The position numbers and the translations under genes were made by a program. Positions 1 through 12,813 of a DNA stretch of 64,000 nt are shown piece by piece. The stretch covers positions 73,108,206 to 73,172,205 of the forward strand of contig CM024758.1 of the NCBI GenBank assembly GCA_014218235.1. The letters run 5' to 3'. Numbering within the stretch: position 1 is the stretch's first letter; each line of letters starts with the position of its first letter. The notes below the pieces were generated by a model. That model was given only the letters and a program-made list of their open reading frames with translations, did no database searches and was not told the origin of the DNA. This DNA is from Colocasia esculenta. Lineage: Eukaryota > Streptophyta > Magnoliopsida > Alismatales > Araceae.

Positions 1-878
1 ACACAGACCGAACTCAAATGAAAGGGTGAAAGGGGGGATCCAGGACACGAGGAAAATACTTAAAATTCATAAAACCAACCTAGACACATATAGGGACGTT
101 ATGGGTAGGGTACTTGCCTCTGAAAAATACTCCAAAGGGATCAAAGGTGGCGGTGAAGCTCTCCTTGGGCAGTCCCAAGAAGCCTCCAATGACACCTTCC
201 TCCGGTTCTTGACTGATGTAGACACCAAGGAGAAGTCGGGGAAGCCTTCCCTGATGCTCCAGCTGTCTCCCAGTCGTTGTAGATGGCTGGATGAAGCTCC
301 AAATCTCCAGATCTAAGCTTGCAAAACCAGGTCTTTCTCACAGAACTAGGGTTTCTTCTTCTTCTCTTTGCAAAGAGCCAAAGAGAGGTTTTCTAGTTCA
401 GCAAGGGTTTAGTTTATAGGAGAGGGGTTGGGGAACCCTGGAGAGGTGATGGGATGGCCTGATAGCCGTTGGGGACTTCTCCCTAATGGCTGGCTTGCTT
501 GCCTCGGGAGTTCTGGGCTCTGCAACGCATGTAGGTCAGAGAAGTTGGCGTCCACATCGCTGGACGCTGGACTTAGTGTTGGCGTCCATAGGGTTGACAC
601 CGACCCACATCGACGTCATGATATTGACGCCAATCTGGCCTTCGGCCAGAAGTCTAAAACATGCAGAAACCCATGCACATCATGTATATATACATGTAAT
701 ATATATGGTATTGTGCACACACTACCATCAAGCAATACATACATTATTTATACCTAAATTGTACACATACACACATAAGTATACTAATTATACATACGTA
801 GATACATACATACGTACATACACAACATGAATTATCTACATGCAATACAATAAGGCAACAAAATTCGAGGGCCTTACA
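1..878 (-). mobile_element. Partial LTR V (minus orientation), abutting element X
   Basis: The segment ends at 878 with CGAGGGCCTTACA. Read on the minus strand this is a TGTAAGGCCCTCGA LTR start, the same as solo LTR T at 47906. Its left part (positions 1-300) matches by eye the segments at 9440-9640 and 14930-15130 inside the 4.1-kb LTRs, so these LTRs are related. A TATA-like CCTATAAACT lies on the minus strand at 411-420. Positions 600-840 are rich in ACATA and TACA motifs, as in the other LTRs. The left end lies outside the window, so it cannot be said whether this is a solo LTR or part of a full element. The short open frames here are not convincing genes. Confidence 0.75.
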
Positions 879-1945
879 ACAAGTCCCTACCTGAAGAGAG
901 TAGGGGGGTGAGCCTCGCGAACAAGGCTCAGTAGGGATAACAGTCCTTACCAGCCAGAGCAGTAAGAACTCCAACAAAAGTGGAAGCAAACTACTCTACA
1001 AAGCAGTAAAGCGGGAAACACCTACTGCAGAGTACTACAAGCAGTAGAAAACAGAGAAACGCCTCGACCACAACCCGGGTCAGGCCAAAGACGACTCCTG
1101 CAGACCAGCGGAGTCAACACATGCGGAAGCAAACACCTTGGCACACACTTGCTGAGACAAGGAGCTCACGGAACACCAGAGCAACCACATGAGACCAGAG
1201 TCCCATGACACAAGCACCAACGGACCGGGGTGATGCCTTCTCTAATGTCACGACGCACTCGGCGGTCGCGACATCAGCTGGAAGGCCAACCGTCGAGTGC
1301 TACATCCCGGGGTCCCCCACACGCTACAACCACTACAACCATGGGGAGGGGAACATGGTGAAAGCATTTAAAGTATGCAAACACACAAAGGGACTTTCAA
1401 TCACTCAGATTGGAAACGACACAGAATCCCTACGGTTTTGGAAGAACCGAACCCCCAAGGGGCCTTCACGACAAGCTCGCCACCTCCTCCTCGCTCCCAC
1501 GGTGCCGCTCCCACTCCGCACGAGCTGTTGGCCGCTCAACCAAGCTCCACCGCTAGAGGAAGACGAGAGGAGACCTCTCCCCTCAGAGAAGAGAGGAAAA
1601 GGGAGAAAGGAGAGAAAGAGGAAAAGGGAAAACCGGCCAAGGCTTTTAGCCTCTGGCGCCCAGAATGCAACGAGGCGGGGCGTCGCGATACCAACCTTAA
1701 TGCGACGGCCGCCCCCACCGCGACCAGAATACGCCCTCCCTGGGTGCTGCGACAACCTGACAGGTTAGTCTGCCACGCCTGCTACTCTGACAGGCGTCAG
1801 ACAACCAAAAAGTAGAAAGTAGTCGCGACTCGTTGACTAGGCGTGACAAGAATGCGACCCGAAAGCGGTCGCAACGGGCACCTCCATCGCGACAAGGCCA
1901 GTCATCCCTCACACAACATAAAGCCGAAAAGCCCGAGATGTTACA
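879..1945 (-). repeat. 3' LTR of X, internally deleted
   Basis: The segment ends with GAGATGTTACA at 1945, matching the X 5' LTR end at 21345. Relative to the 5' LTR it lacks about 1.5 kb: homology runs to about 1220 (aligned with 16685) and resumes at about 1221 (aligned with 20598). Its left end is cut by LTR V. It contains a GC-rich stretch with many GTCGCGAC-like sites. The open frames across 1205-1815 occur because this LTR is GC-rich, and they are not kept between the two LTR copies. Confidence 0.72.
909..930. other. Conserved LTR hairpin, X 3' LTR copy
   Basis: TGAGCCT (909-915) and AGGCTCA (924-930) form a perfect 7-bp inverted repeat with an 8-nt loop. It is the same position and structure as in the other LTR families listed here. 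Confidence 0.6.
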
Positions 1946-4172
1946 ATACATCCAACAAAAAAATAATTTCGTCCTCGAAATCAAGGGCGAAACCTGGTCG
2001 GAGAAAACAACAGGTGCAAAGGACCACTAAGTCGCACCGCGACTTCCCAGTGGTCACCACCACGACCCTGCCACAAGGGAGTGCCTAACCAGACATCCGA
2101 CAGCTCACCAAGCGCACACCAACCGGCGCGGAGCACACAAATAGATGTCGACATCCACAGGCGAACCAAGCCGACCAGAAAACACTGAAACCGCCAGCCG
2201 GAAACCACGCGACTGAGCCCTCAATAGACTACGTTGTTGAGACCACTGGTCAGTAACTCACTCTATCGCCAATGACAAGATAGAGGTCCTAGCTACTGAC
2301 GACAACCTCGGAAAATGCCAAGAGGTCATCCACAAGACTCGCTGAATGGGTCTGCACAACTAGCAATAACTAGAACCTACGACAAGGCCAAACGAGAGCT
2401 TCTTATTGGTGACCCAAAACCAAGCGTCAACATGAACGTGGAGAACCCACGGCGAGCAAGACAATGTCCGCCGGCACCACTAGATCTCACCCAGATCATC
2501 CTCGTGGTCCGATCAGGACAAACAACGACTGTGGAGCCACAGAAAGCTAAAACACCCACCCCACAGGCACACACATAGAGGCACAAAAAACAAAGAAGAT
2601 GTATGATGTTGGCAAGGCCAAGCAACTCAAGACGTTGGCAACCGCACAGAAAACAAAACAACTGCAAAGGTCGAGAGCAACGTGTTGACCTCAAAGGAAT
2701 CCAACCCAAAAAACAGGGTACCCCAACCAAACACACTCTCTCCCCAAGGCGAGAGGGGAAAACCGGACACTGGCCACGACCAAAGCCTGGCGTACCACCG
2801 ATAGGGCTACCTAGACAAGGCAAAGCAGCCACTCCACAGCGGTAACGGTACAGCCACAAGGCATTGGCCAGCACAAAGCGTCCCAGAGGCGGAAAGCTCA
2901 ACGCCTCGAACACCGAGTAAACTCATGAAACAACTCACGAAGCTTACGATTAGGAAATACAACATAACACACGGTGCTAATACAAGCACCAGGAGCCACC
3001 CAAGGTGCAACACAATGCACCAAGGCTCCAAACGGAATAGAACAAACCACCTGATCATGAGAACATGGTGCCACCACAAGCACCAAAACAAGGCAAGAAG
3101 CAACGTAGTTGCACCACAGGCCGAAACAACACTGTCTAACAGAAAGGACTCTTCACAAGAGACCTGCTAAAAGCCACCGCAAGAAGCCACAAGCCTAAAA
3201 GGGTAGAACAGGCCACACCAGCCGTGAACCCTCTAGGCACAAGGACACAAAACATCAAAAGAAACAAGCTCCAGGTGCAGTACACAACCGCACCAATGGC
3301 CTGAAATGACTCAAGGCCAACAGAAAGGGACTCTCCACCAGAGACCCACAAGAGGAACGCGCGGAAACACAACAGCTTCAAGGGCGCAACAACCACGTTG
3401 GCTATTAGAAGCACACAAACACAAGGCACCGCTCCCACCACGCAGGCAGAGAGGGCCATACACCAAACATTGACAAGTGCCTCCCAAGCACAATCGAGGC
3501 ACAAGCAAAACACGCACCGAACAATGCCTGCACCAGTAAGCCAAATAAAAGAAAACCTGGTGCCGCCTCACACTGAACACAGGGCACGCTGCCCTACATC
3601 GTCCAGTCAGGCAACAAGAAACCAGCACAGCGCGGAACGGCCTAATAGTACATCACTACCTATCGTACCACAAGGAAACCACACGCACGAGGGGAGCAAC
3701 CAGCTCAACCTCAAGACAGCACAAGGGGAGGGACCTTCGCCACAAAGGTCTCCGCGGTGCGCGACATGGCACCAAATGCCTTGTGAAAAGCAAAGGAAGA
3801 AGGCACACAACTGGCTTCTTCTCACATAAAGGAGAAAATAGCACGCAAGGCTAGCACTCACACGTGAGGCACATCCCACCAACACCTGCTACACTCACCA
3901 GACTACCATCTAGGAGAGCACGCAGGGCACGAGAAACGAAGCAAACCTCTCGACTAGGGGGATGCACTAAGTCCCACCAGCACAGCCGAGAATGCACAAA
4001 TGAACAAGAAGATAACCTGGCCAGCACCACAGCCAGACACACGGTCAAAGACACAACACCTAACGACAACGCCCAAACAGACTGTCACACTAACACTCCA
4101 ACCGACAACAACGACAGCTCATCTCATCCTCTACCGAGAGAGAGCACCGACAAATAAAACAATACAAGGCAG

Positions 4173-4815
4173 CTTTGGGGAGAACCTCCACCAAAAGTGC
4201 CAAGAGCCGTCCTGGGAGAACCTCACCAAAACGCGGCCCAACCAAATGGCCAAAAAAAATGGCCAACAGAGAAAACACAACAGATAGTGGAAGCAACACA
4301 AACTGGTTGTGGGAGAACCTCCACCAAAACACCAAGGTGTCGTTCTGGGAAAACCCACCAGAACGCAACAGCCAACGCAACAACAGCATACCTGACCCTG
4401 AGGTAGCACAATAACCGGCAGAAAAAAGCTCGTAACAGTCTGAGAGTGAACCTCACCAGGACAACAACCAACAGTTCTGGGAAAACGCACCAGAACACGG
4501 GGCAACCAAGCAATGCACCTCAACCTCGAGGGCAATGCAATGGCAACCAACCAGACAATAGAGACCTCAAACCAAGGAGGTAACACAGCGAAAGACTTAA
4601 ACGAGCACAGAAATAGTCCCAGAGGGAGAGGAACCCTCACTAGGACAACAACAAACAGTTTGGGAAACACCACCAGAACACAGTAGCCAAGCGATGCACC
4701 TCAACCCAGAGGGAAATGCCGCAACAACCAGAAATGAGCACAACATAGTTCTGGGAAACCTCACTTCCACCAGAACTAGCAGAGAAGGACTCTGGGAGCA
4801 CCTCACCAGAGTCCA
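4173..4815. repeat. Degenerate tandem repeat inside X
   Basis: A motif resembling TTCTGGGAAAACCCACCAGAA recurs at irregular spacing, for example near 4176, 4212, 4310, 4341, 4441, 4474, 4654, 4752 and 4793. Copies differ by substitutions and spacing. The repetition explains the repetitive minus-strand open frames here. Confidence 0.55.
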
Positions 4816-4990
4816 CAACTAGCCAGCACAAAGCCGACAACAACCACAAATAGGTGTCGTAGTGCTCAACCAGCGTGCAACACACCACACAAGCATCTGC
4901 TTAGCCCGAGCAAGACATCGACTGAGCAGAGCACAGCGCCTAACGGCGCACAGGCACACAAGGCCAAAACACACAACCAACACAACACAC

Positions 4991-5095
4991 ACACCCCAAT
5001 AACAAGGGGGACATCCAACAAGGACACACCCCAACAACAAGGGGGACATCCAACAAGGACACACCCCAACAATAAGGGGGACAACCAACAAGGCA
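4991..5095. repeat. 35-bp tandem repeat, three copies
   Basis: Units begin at 4991, 5026 and 5061 with ACACCCCAA and contain AAGGGGGACA. The first two copies are almost identical and the third is more diverged at its right end. Confidence 0.85.
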
Positions 5096-5375
5096 AGGAC
5101 ACCTTCAACCGGTTCCTCAGACCACAACCCTGCACCGGTGAAGGCCACACCACACGTAGGCTCTCTCAGCCTTTGCGACACACCCACTCGGACACGCAGG
5201 CCGACGGAGAACCCAACCGCAGCATGAGCGAAAACAGCAGCCACGCTCGAAGCACACGCACCAGTAACAGCAGCAACACACTCATGCAACTCACACTTGG
5301 ACTCTGCTGGAATTCTAGCCACCTACAACAAAGATCCAAATGCTCACCTAACAGCACTCTACACAGATGGGCCAG

Positions 5376-6270
5376 TGATAACTACTAAATTTTTCGTGTT
5401 AAATTTCATACATTTAGTTAATTTTAGACATCAGTTGTCCATAAATAATGTGCATTGTTTTTAATTTAATCTCATCCATGGATAAGTTTTCGAGCATTTT
5501 AGTTAAATTTTTGGGTTAGAACACATGTTAGATCTTCATTCAATAGTCATTACTTTCATATTGACTAATTAGATTCACTTTGAAAAATAAAAGTTATTTT
5601 GTAAATAAATATGATTACAAAATATTTCTTTTGTAAATATTTTTAGTTTAAATTTGTAAATAAATAAATAAGATTTTTAATAACAACTTTTTAAACCACC
5701 AAATCCCATTAAATCAATAAAAATGTTTACCTCTCATCTAAACCTGAATGGGCCATGCACACCACTTATTTACCTATGCTCTCTTCTTATCAGGTCAAAG
5801 GCGGCTGGGCAGTGCCATACCGATTCCTGTGAAGCCCAAAACAATTTGGGGCGGCCAGGCCATAACGATTTGGTCCTATACAGCTGGCCGGGCTTGAGGC
5901 GGTGACGGAGGCAATGCCATACCGATTTGGTGCTGTGCAGAGCAGGTTGGGTGTGAAGTGCGGAGCTTGCTGGGAGGCATGGCGGTTCAAGCGGTGCGTA
6001 GTAGGAGGAGGAGGCCGGATCTCCCGTGCGGATCAGATGGAGGCGGCTGGCGCATCTGGTTGGCGGTGTGCAGAGGCCGGGCCTGCTGAGGCGGTGCTGA
6101 GCGCCAAAGGAGCTGGGTGTACGGCAGATCTGGGCATGGCGGTGCACTGGCGACCTGAAGCGGCCTGGTGGCTGTGCTGGGAAGCTGACCTGGCATGGTG
6201 ATCTGATCTTCTGGGCGACGGAGGGCTGGGCGCTGAGGAGCTAGGGCCATGGCTTGGCTGGCGCCATGCG
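5376..6270 (+). repeat. Truncated LTR of family Y inside X (plus orientation)
   Basis: The segment starts with TGATAACT at 5376 and runs AT-rich to about 5720, then GC-rich. The first 330 bp match by eye the reverse complement of 19070-19397, the start of solo LTR Y, including words such as GTGTTAAATTTCATAC. The GC-rich right part resembles 18540-18930 in character only. No TATA box or U5-like end corresponding to Y is present, so the right side was lost. The exact right limit (about 6270) is a guess set by where X leader sequence seems to resume. The small open frames over 5723-6418 are not supported as genes. Confidence 0.6.
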
Positions 6271-6340
6271 GATGCAGCGTACTAGTACCTTTCTTTGGGA
6301 TCGCCATAGTTATTAACCCATTACAAATCTCATTGGACCC

Positions 6341-6356
6341 CTGATCTCTGATACCA
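6341..6356 (-). other. Primer-binding site of X
   Basis: The minus strand reads TGGTATCAGAGATCAG, matching the plant initiator-Met tRNA primer-binding pattern TGGTATCAGAGC over its first 11 bases. It lies one base from the LTR end at 6358, as expected for a minus-strand element. Confidence 0.82.
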
Positions 6357-6357
6357 C

Positions 6358-6940
6358 TGTAACGACCCGACCTCACCGGACCCCCACCAGGGACCCTGAA
6401 GATCACGCCGCCACCCACGGATCCGAGACCCAGAAGGGTTAGAATTTAGTCCAGTGAAATAAGCAATGAATTCAAATAACTATAACAGAAAGTTTGTACA
6501 TTAATAAAGAAATTATGTACACCATGTCCCAAATAAAAAGTACAGGTACAGAAAGAAAGGTGCAGTCCTTAAGGGGCATACCCTGAGGACTTGCAAAAGG
6601 CCACTCTCAACTCACGCTACAAGCGCTCACACTCACACCTCACACTGTGGCAAGCACGGTGCAGCCAACTGCCACCACAACCGTCCCGGCGATGAACTCC
6701 TGCGACAGCGAGTCCCTACCTGAAGAGAGTAGGGGGGTGAGCCTCACGAACAAGGCTCAGTAGGGATACCAGTCCTTACTAGCCAGAGCAGCAGAAACTC
6801 CAACGAAAGCGGAAGCAAACTACTCTACAAAGCAGTAAAGCAGGAAACACCTACTGCAGAGTACTACAAAGCAGCAGAACAGAGAAACGCCTCGACCACA
6901 ACCCGGGTCAGGCCAAATACGACTCCCGCAGAACCAGCGG
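6358..6940 (-). repeat. X 5' LTR, first segment
   Basis: The segment begins TGTAACGACCC on the plus strand, which is the LTR 3' end in the sense direction. It is interrupted at 6940 by the TR-GAG-type element. Positions 6711-6940 match 883-1105 in the other X LTR. Confidence 0.78.
6738..6759. other. Conserved LTR hairpin, X 5' LTR copy
   Basis: TGAGCCT (6738-6744) pairs with AGGCTCA (6753-6759) across an 8-nt loop. It lies about 380 bp from the LTR 3' end at 6358. Confidence 0.65.
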
Positions 6941-7329
6941 TGCAACGACCCACTTCCACCCGGTACGGTTATACCAACCCACATCGATGAGAGCAAGCCG
7001 CTACAGGGGAGAATACCCCAACAAGTAACAAATGAGCTGAGATATACACAAATAGAGTCGAATAAATGCAATGGAATTTAAATAAATCTTATTCCATCAA
7101 CTTTTAAATCCACATACCACAGTCTGTATAGTTCAACAAGAGATAACATAGGTGCAAAATGTTCCAATTACATAGCCGACTCCAAGTACATTTGAACAAA
7201 AATCCAAATTTCAATTGTAGCATTACATACTTATGAAATATAATTACAATTCTTCAATCCTTTAGTCCAACTCCATTTCAAATCTTGCTAGCTCCTCCGC
7301 TGCTAATTTTCTGAAATGTTTAGCAAGAG

Positions 7330-7350
7330 TGAGTCTACACAATAGACTCA
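7330..7350. other. Conserved LTR hairpin, TR-GAG 3' LTR
   Basis: TGAGTCTA (7330-7337) pairs perfectly with TAGACTCA (7343-7350) over a 5-nt loop, about 390 bp from the LTR 3' end. Confidence 0.65.
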
Positions 7351-9845
7351 GCAAGTAACTTAAGATTCAATACATACATGCTTTTTACCAATTAACAAAA
7401 TAAATTTCAGCAGTTAAATCATACATGATCATCCTATAACCTAAACAAATTCCATTAAACAATTATCTAAACAAATGTAACTAAAATCTAAACAAGATCA
7501 CTAACATCATGGTGTCATTAACATGAGTAAAATACACATTCACACACGTTTTCATACTTTATCCAAGTCATTGTAAAGTTGCACAACTAAACCATGGAAA
7601 CATATACAAGATAGGTAGCACTCCTAGCATGATTCGTAACTCACTTAGCATGCAATCATAACAATTTACTTCACATTTAGCTTGCTGATTTTATACAAAT
7701 TTTATCACATTCATATTACCATTGTATAGGGATCACTTTTAACTATACAACATGATACTAAACACATGTGCATCCAATCATTCAAATTTCATGAATATGA
7801 AAGCATATACTTACATTTTGGTACTAATGGTAACATCACTTTTAGCAATTGACAATTTATACATAAACAACACACACACACACTTTGTACACATCAATAA
7901 ACATTTATCAATTAACACTATTGTCATTTACACTTATACTATTTTCTCATTACACACAACCATATGATAAACCTTGGCTTTCACATACACTCACTTTGTT
8001 CTATCACACAATACTTATACACATTTCCCATTGATTCCTCTTTCACATTCACACACTTCTTATCATTTCACTTTTGCACATCACATGTGCCACATTTACA
8101 CATATCTTGCACATTCCTTGTGCTATGAACACATATCACTTTTCACATCACACTTATACTTATTTTCACTTAATGCCAAGACACAGCCCAAACCACCACA
8201 TAGACGATCACATGACACACACATTCACATACACTTACTTAATCACCGGCATAGTGATAAGTCTTAGTTCCTGCAGAAACCGGGGAAAGCCCTTCCCACC
8301 ATTACCAGTGGAACTTGTCCACCTCCAGGATTTTACAAGACCCTTTGCCAGGGTGTACACTTTATCAAGACCCTTTCCTAGGGTATCACATAACACATTG
8401 AGCTTTCCCGTAAGGGCAATACTACAGTACAGCTCCAAGCATCTAGGGTGGCAGTGTCTTATTGGCATACTTGTTTATCTTGTCACATTAACCATTTCAC
8501 ACACCTATACCACTTGCTCTCTCACATTCCATGCACACACTCATACATAATTCATACACACATAAATCCTCATTTACTGATTTTAACCTCACTGTTGCAA
8601 CTGCCAAATAATCATAATACAAATATAATCATACTGAAATTTACTGAATCACATCAAGTCACAATTAACATGCTCACATAGTCATTTTTCACATTAAAAA
8701 TCCATAACAATACTTACTGTCATCAAAACAACATGAGATTTTAACCACAGACAATTTTAAGGTTTATAATCGCACATACAATTGTTTAGATTTTTCTGAA
8801 TCATATTACATTTATAGAAATTAAAACATTCAGATTCATGCTATTCATAATTCACTTTAACATGGAACATACACGAACATCAGATTTAACCATCCACAAC
8901 CCTGATCCTAACATAATCTTCATCACAGAAATTTTCCCTTGATTTATTGCACAACACACAATTTAATGTAAATTTTACAATTTCTACGCATGTCTTTCAT
9001 TCCAAAACAGAAATTTCAGTAAATCCCACAGTCATGGAAAAATTCTCAAAATTTCAGGGCATGGACTGATACATATACACATGATATAGAAAAATCTAGG
9101 GCATTTAATCCTCGGGAATTAGGTAGACAGTAGATGAGCATGCATAATCCATTTTTCCCAACATGTATTTCAATAATCTAAAATTTCATGCCATCCACAG
9201 AAAATACAAAATTTCCACACACATCACATTACTATTTTACATAGCATAGAATATTTACACTATATCCTCATTGCGAAAACATATCGAAAATAATCATCTA
9301 CCAGAAGAACAACTCACTGTTCTATCCTGAAGAACTTTGCGGCAGTCTCTGGCCGTTCAAGGGTTTTGACGGCACGATCGCTGGACGCCGATGGGAGATC
9401 TTGGCATCAATGGCATTGACGCCAAGTTCCTATCTGTGCAACAACACAGACCGAACTCCAAATACAAGGTGAAAAGGAGGGTCCAGGACACGATTTAAAT
9501 CCCACAAAATTGTTGGGACCTAGGGCACATGTATGGTTGAGATCTATGGGTTACTTGCCTCTCAATTAAATCTACAAGATCAGAATAAGCTGATGAAGCC
9601 CTCCTTGGGCAGCGCCAAGAAGTCTCCAGAAATCCTTTGCTCCGGTTCTAGGGGGTTGCAGGCTGCAGTCCAACGCCAGGGAAGCCTTCTCCTACATATG
9701 GCCTTCCTCCTTGTCGTAGAAGATCACCAGAAAACGCCTCCAGTCGCCGGATCCAAGCCCTCCAGTCAGTCCTTCCTCTCTCTCTCATTTAGGGTTTCCT
9801 TTCTAGTAAAGAGCCAAGAGAGCTCTCTAGGTTGCAAAAGGATGT

Positions 9846-9853
9846 GTTTTATA
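9846..9853 (-). promoter_or_regulatory. Candidate TATA box, TR-GAG 3' LTR
   Basis: The minus strand reads TATAAAAC. The same site occurs in the 5' LTR copy at 15324-15331, and the position upstream of a CT-rich leader fits an LTR promoter. Confidence 0.5.
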
Positions 9854-11058
9854 GACTAGGGGACAAGAGGGGCTCGTGCAGGTTGAAAGGACAGGTAAGG
9901 GCCGTTGGGAAGACATCTCCCCAATCAGAAGCCTGGCCCAATGAGTGCTCTCTGCGCTCTGTTGCGCACAGAAAATTAGGGATATTGACGTCCACATCCA
10001 TGGACGGCTACATTAGGGTTGGCGTCAGTCGATATGGACGCTGACATATCATGGGCGTCCATCCATGTTGACGCCAAGACACTCTTCTGCCTAACTTAAA
10101 ATCATGCAGAACCATGCTTAATCCACACATATATGCACATGAAACCTATGTAGTATAGTGTATACACCACTACACCATGTAACATCTAATATTTACTACT
10201 AATCCTACACATACATACATAGGTACATCAAGATAATAACACGTACATGAATATCTTCATACGCATACATGTATATATATATATATATACATATATATCA
10301 CACAACATGACTCAACACACAAGAACTGTGTTTACACTACGTATATACATACAATGTATAAGGTATAATATCTATTACTACACCGTGCAATCCATAACAT
10401 TTATACCTGGGCATACACATGCATACATAAGTACTCTAAGATAAGATGTACGTAGGTATCTACCTATGCGTACATGAGGTTTTACATAAGCGTGACTCTC
10501 ATGCGGCAAATAAAATGACAAGAATTGTGAGGCTTCACAATCATTAGGAGGCATATGAATTAAGTTAGCTAGGAATAATCTATTCAATAAAGTAGTTCTT
10601 GCTTGCACTCCATACGTACATGCAATGTACGAAGTACAATGTACACATTAACTACACCACGCAATGGACAATGTTTACAACTAAATATACTCATGCATAC
10701 CTAAGTATACCAAGGTGTTACATATGTAAATTTAGGTACACAATTATCACATGCATAAGATAACATACATGCGTACATACACATATGCACTTCATATATT
10801 CGTACACAATATCCATGAAAGGGGTAATATAAGGTATACTTCAATATTTAGATGGTACTTGCATAACATTTGAATAGATACCTTATACACAAAATTGGCC
10901 AATTACTTATATTCACATATAATAATATACATCCTCGCATATACCCATGCAAAATTTATATTTATAATATGCACCATTTTCATGCACGCATTTATGCAAG
11001 AACAAGTAAACATCATATACATAAAATAGAAGCGGAAAAAAGAATTCGGGGCCTTACA

Positions 11059-11074
11059 CTCTCTCCCCCTTAAA
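11059..11074 (-). other. Polypurine tract of the TR-GAG-type element
   Basis: The minus strand reads TTTAAGGGGGAGAGAG and directly adjoins the sense LTR start TGTAAGG at 11058. This is the canonical plus-strand priming site. Confidence 0.88.
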
Positions 11075-11177
11075 GAGATCTTCACCCTCGAGATCGGATC
11101 ACGTACCCTTGATGACATCTCGTTGCCACTTCTAGTCCACTTAGACCGTGCCTAAACTCCTACCGGTGGCTTCCTTA

Positions 11178-12234
11178 CTACTTGAACCTCTTCTTCTGAT
11201 TCGGACAGTCTTTAATCCGATGGTTGTTGCTACCACACTTGAGACATCTTCCTAACCTCGTCCAACATACGTCTCTGCCGTGGCGCTTGCCACAATGCAC
11301 ACATACGGGCTTCTCGTTGCCGGCCGAACTACTGGCTGAATGGTTGATTCTATTGGTATCATAGTTGGTTGCTGTCTTTTCATGAGCTTCTTCATCTTCC
11401 TCTTTTGCCGCTGAAATGGTTCTGGCAACATTTCTCGTCTTGCTTTCTTCTCTGCCGTACAACTACAACTCCATTCACTCTCTTGTTTGCATGCCGCGCT
11501 AAGAGCTACACCCATAGTTCTAAGGTCAAACGCTGCCAGTCTGGCTCTCAATGACGGTCTAAGCCCCATTACAAACTTCCTTACCTTGCGCCTCTCATCA
11601 ACAACTATGTGTGGTGCATATCTAGACAACTCTGCAAATCTAGCCTCATACTCCACAACTGTCATCGATCCCTGAGTCAATGCTAAGAATTCCTACTCCA
11701 TTTTGTCCCGTATATGTTCAGGAACATACTTGGCCTGAAACATCCTTACGAAATCTTCCCAAGTAACCTCTAGCTCCACTCCCTCAAACTGCGTACGAAG
11801 AATGGAAGACCACCACACATCCGCTCGCTCTTAAAGCATGTATGACGCCAGACTGATCTTGTCATCCCTTGCACACCTGATAGCTCGGAATATCTTTTCA
11901 ATTTCCCTGAGCCAACTTTCTGCAACTACGGCTCACTCTCCCCCTTAAAAGAGGGTGGAGCCATCCTCTTGATCCTCTCCATGACGGATACACCTCCTGA
12001 ACCACGGTCCTGTTGAGCTGGTGCTGGAACCTGAGCCTGAAACTGAGTTTGGAAGCCGCTTGTGTTGCGCTTGAGTCTGTATTGCTTGTACAACCCCTTG
12101 CATGACTGTACCATAATCAGCCAACGGTGGCGGGGGTGATCCTTGAGGTGCTGGTACTTCATGCTGCTCTCCGTCAGTCCTACTTATTCCTCATCTTGAA
12201 TGGGCAGGCTCGAACGTCGAGTCCTTCCTGCCAT
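11178..12234 (-). pseudogene. gag: Broken gag gene of the TR-GAG-type element
   Basis: The reading starts at a minus-strand ATG near 12234 and ends at 11178, and it is broken by stops and frame changes. Visible in order are a glutamine and proline-rich amino end (around 12000-12160), a retrotransposon gag core (about 11690-11900), the stretch TVVEYEARFAELSRYAPH within 11252-11680, and zinc-knuckle cysteines (CVHCGKRHGRDVC and CLKCGSNNHRIKDC) at about 11200-11310. A TAG stop sits near 11690, where Z has a glutamate codon, and a TAA near 11833. The core and knuckles match Z gag closely by eye. In life such a protein would package the element RNA in a cytoplasmic particle. This copy cannot make an intact product. 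Confidence 0.85.
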
Positions 12235-12407
12235 TGTTACAAAATAATACTAAGTTAACTCCATTTATCCTCATACTTAACATGTTATCATGTAATTATC
12301 TTAATACTTTTCTAGTACTATCTTATTATTCCTTGGATCTGGCTATCCACTACAAAGACTAGAGATGTGATTTAGTTGATGGCTATTTATGTATAAGCTC
12401 AACCCAT

Positions 12408-12421
12408 GGTCTCTGATACCA
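12408..12421 (-). other. Primer-binding site of the TR-GAG-type element
   Basis: The minus strand reads TGGTATCAGAGACC, an initiator-Met tRNA type site, four bases from the 5' LTR boundary at 12426. Confidence 0.87.
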
Positions 12422-12813
12422 TCTCTGCAACGACCCACTTACACCCGGTATGGTTACACCAACCCACATCGGATGAGAGCAAGCCGCTACAAGGGAGAAT
12501 ACCCCAACAAGTAACAAATGAGCTGAGATATACACAAATAGAGTCGAATAAATGCAACGGAATTTAAATAAATCTTATTCCATCAACTTTTAAATCCACA
12601 TACCACAGTCTGTATAGTTCAACAAGAGATACATAGGTGCAAAATGTTCCAATACATAGCCGACTCCAGTACATTTGAACAAAAATCCAAATTTCAATTG
12701 TAGCATTACATACTTATGAAATATAAATTACAATTCTTCAATCCTTTAGTCCAACTCCACTTCAAATCTTGCTAGCTCCTCCGCTGCTAATTTTCTGAAA
12801 TGTTTAGCAAGAG

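Larger units (their letters stand above)
1946..5375 (-). mobile_element. Interior of X, CA-rich and without recognisable genes
   Basis: About 3.4 kb is strongly skewed to C and A on the plus strand (G and T on the element's sense strand). It is full of CACAACC and CCAAGG-like words. Long open frames exist on both strands, for example minus 4131-4673, but their translations are cysteine, valine and leucine-rich or low complexity. No gag knuckle, protease, RT, RNase H or integrase motif is visible. This is the expected condition of a pol-less derivative. A distant or heavily decayed gag cannot be excluded. Confidence 0.6.
6941..11058 (-). repeat. 3' LTR of the TR-GAG-type element
   Basis: Plus-strand limits are TGCAACGACC and GGGGCCTTACA. 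The sense start TGTAAGGCCCC directly follows the polypurine tract. The LTR holds the hairpin at 7330-7350, a minus-strand TATA-like site at 9846-9853, a palindrome-rich region at 10440-10640 and a short TA repeat at 10272-10289. The small open frames at 7752-8681 recur in the other LTR with changed frames, so they are not genes. Confidence 0.9.

Noticed and set aside
4131..4673. 180-codon minus-strand frame rich in phenylalanine, tryptophan, valine and cysteine, membrane-like at first sight
   Set aside because: It reflects the GT-rich sense strand and the degenerate repeat in X. No domain is present, and overlapping frames are equally long.
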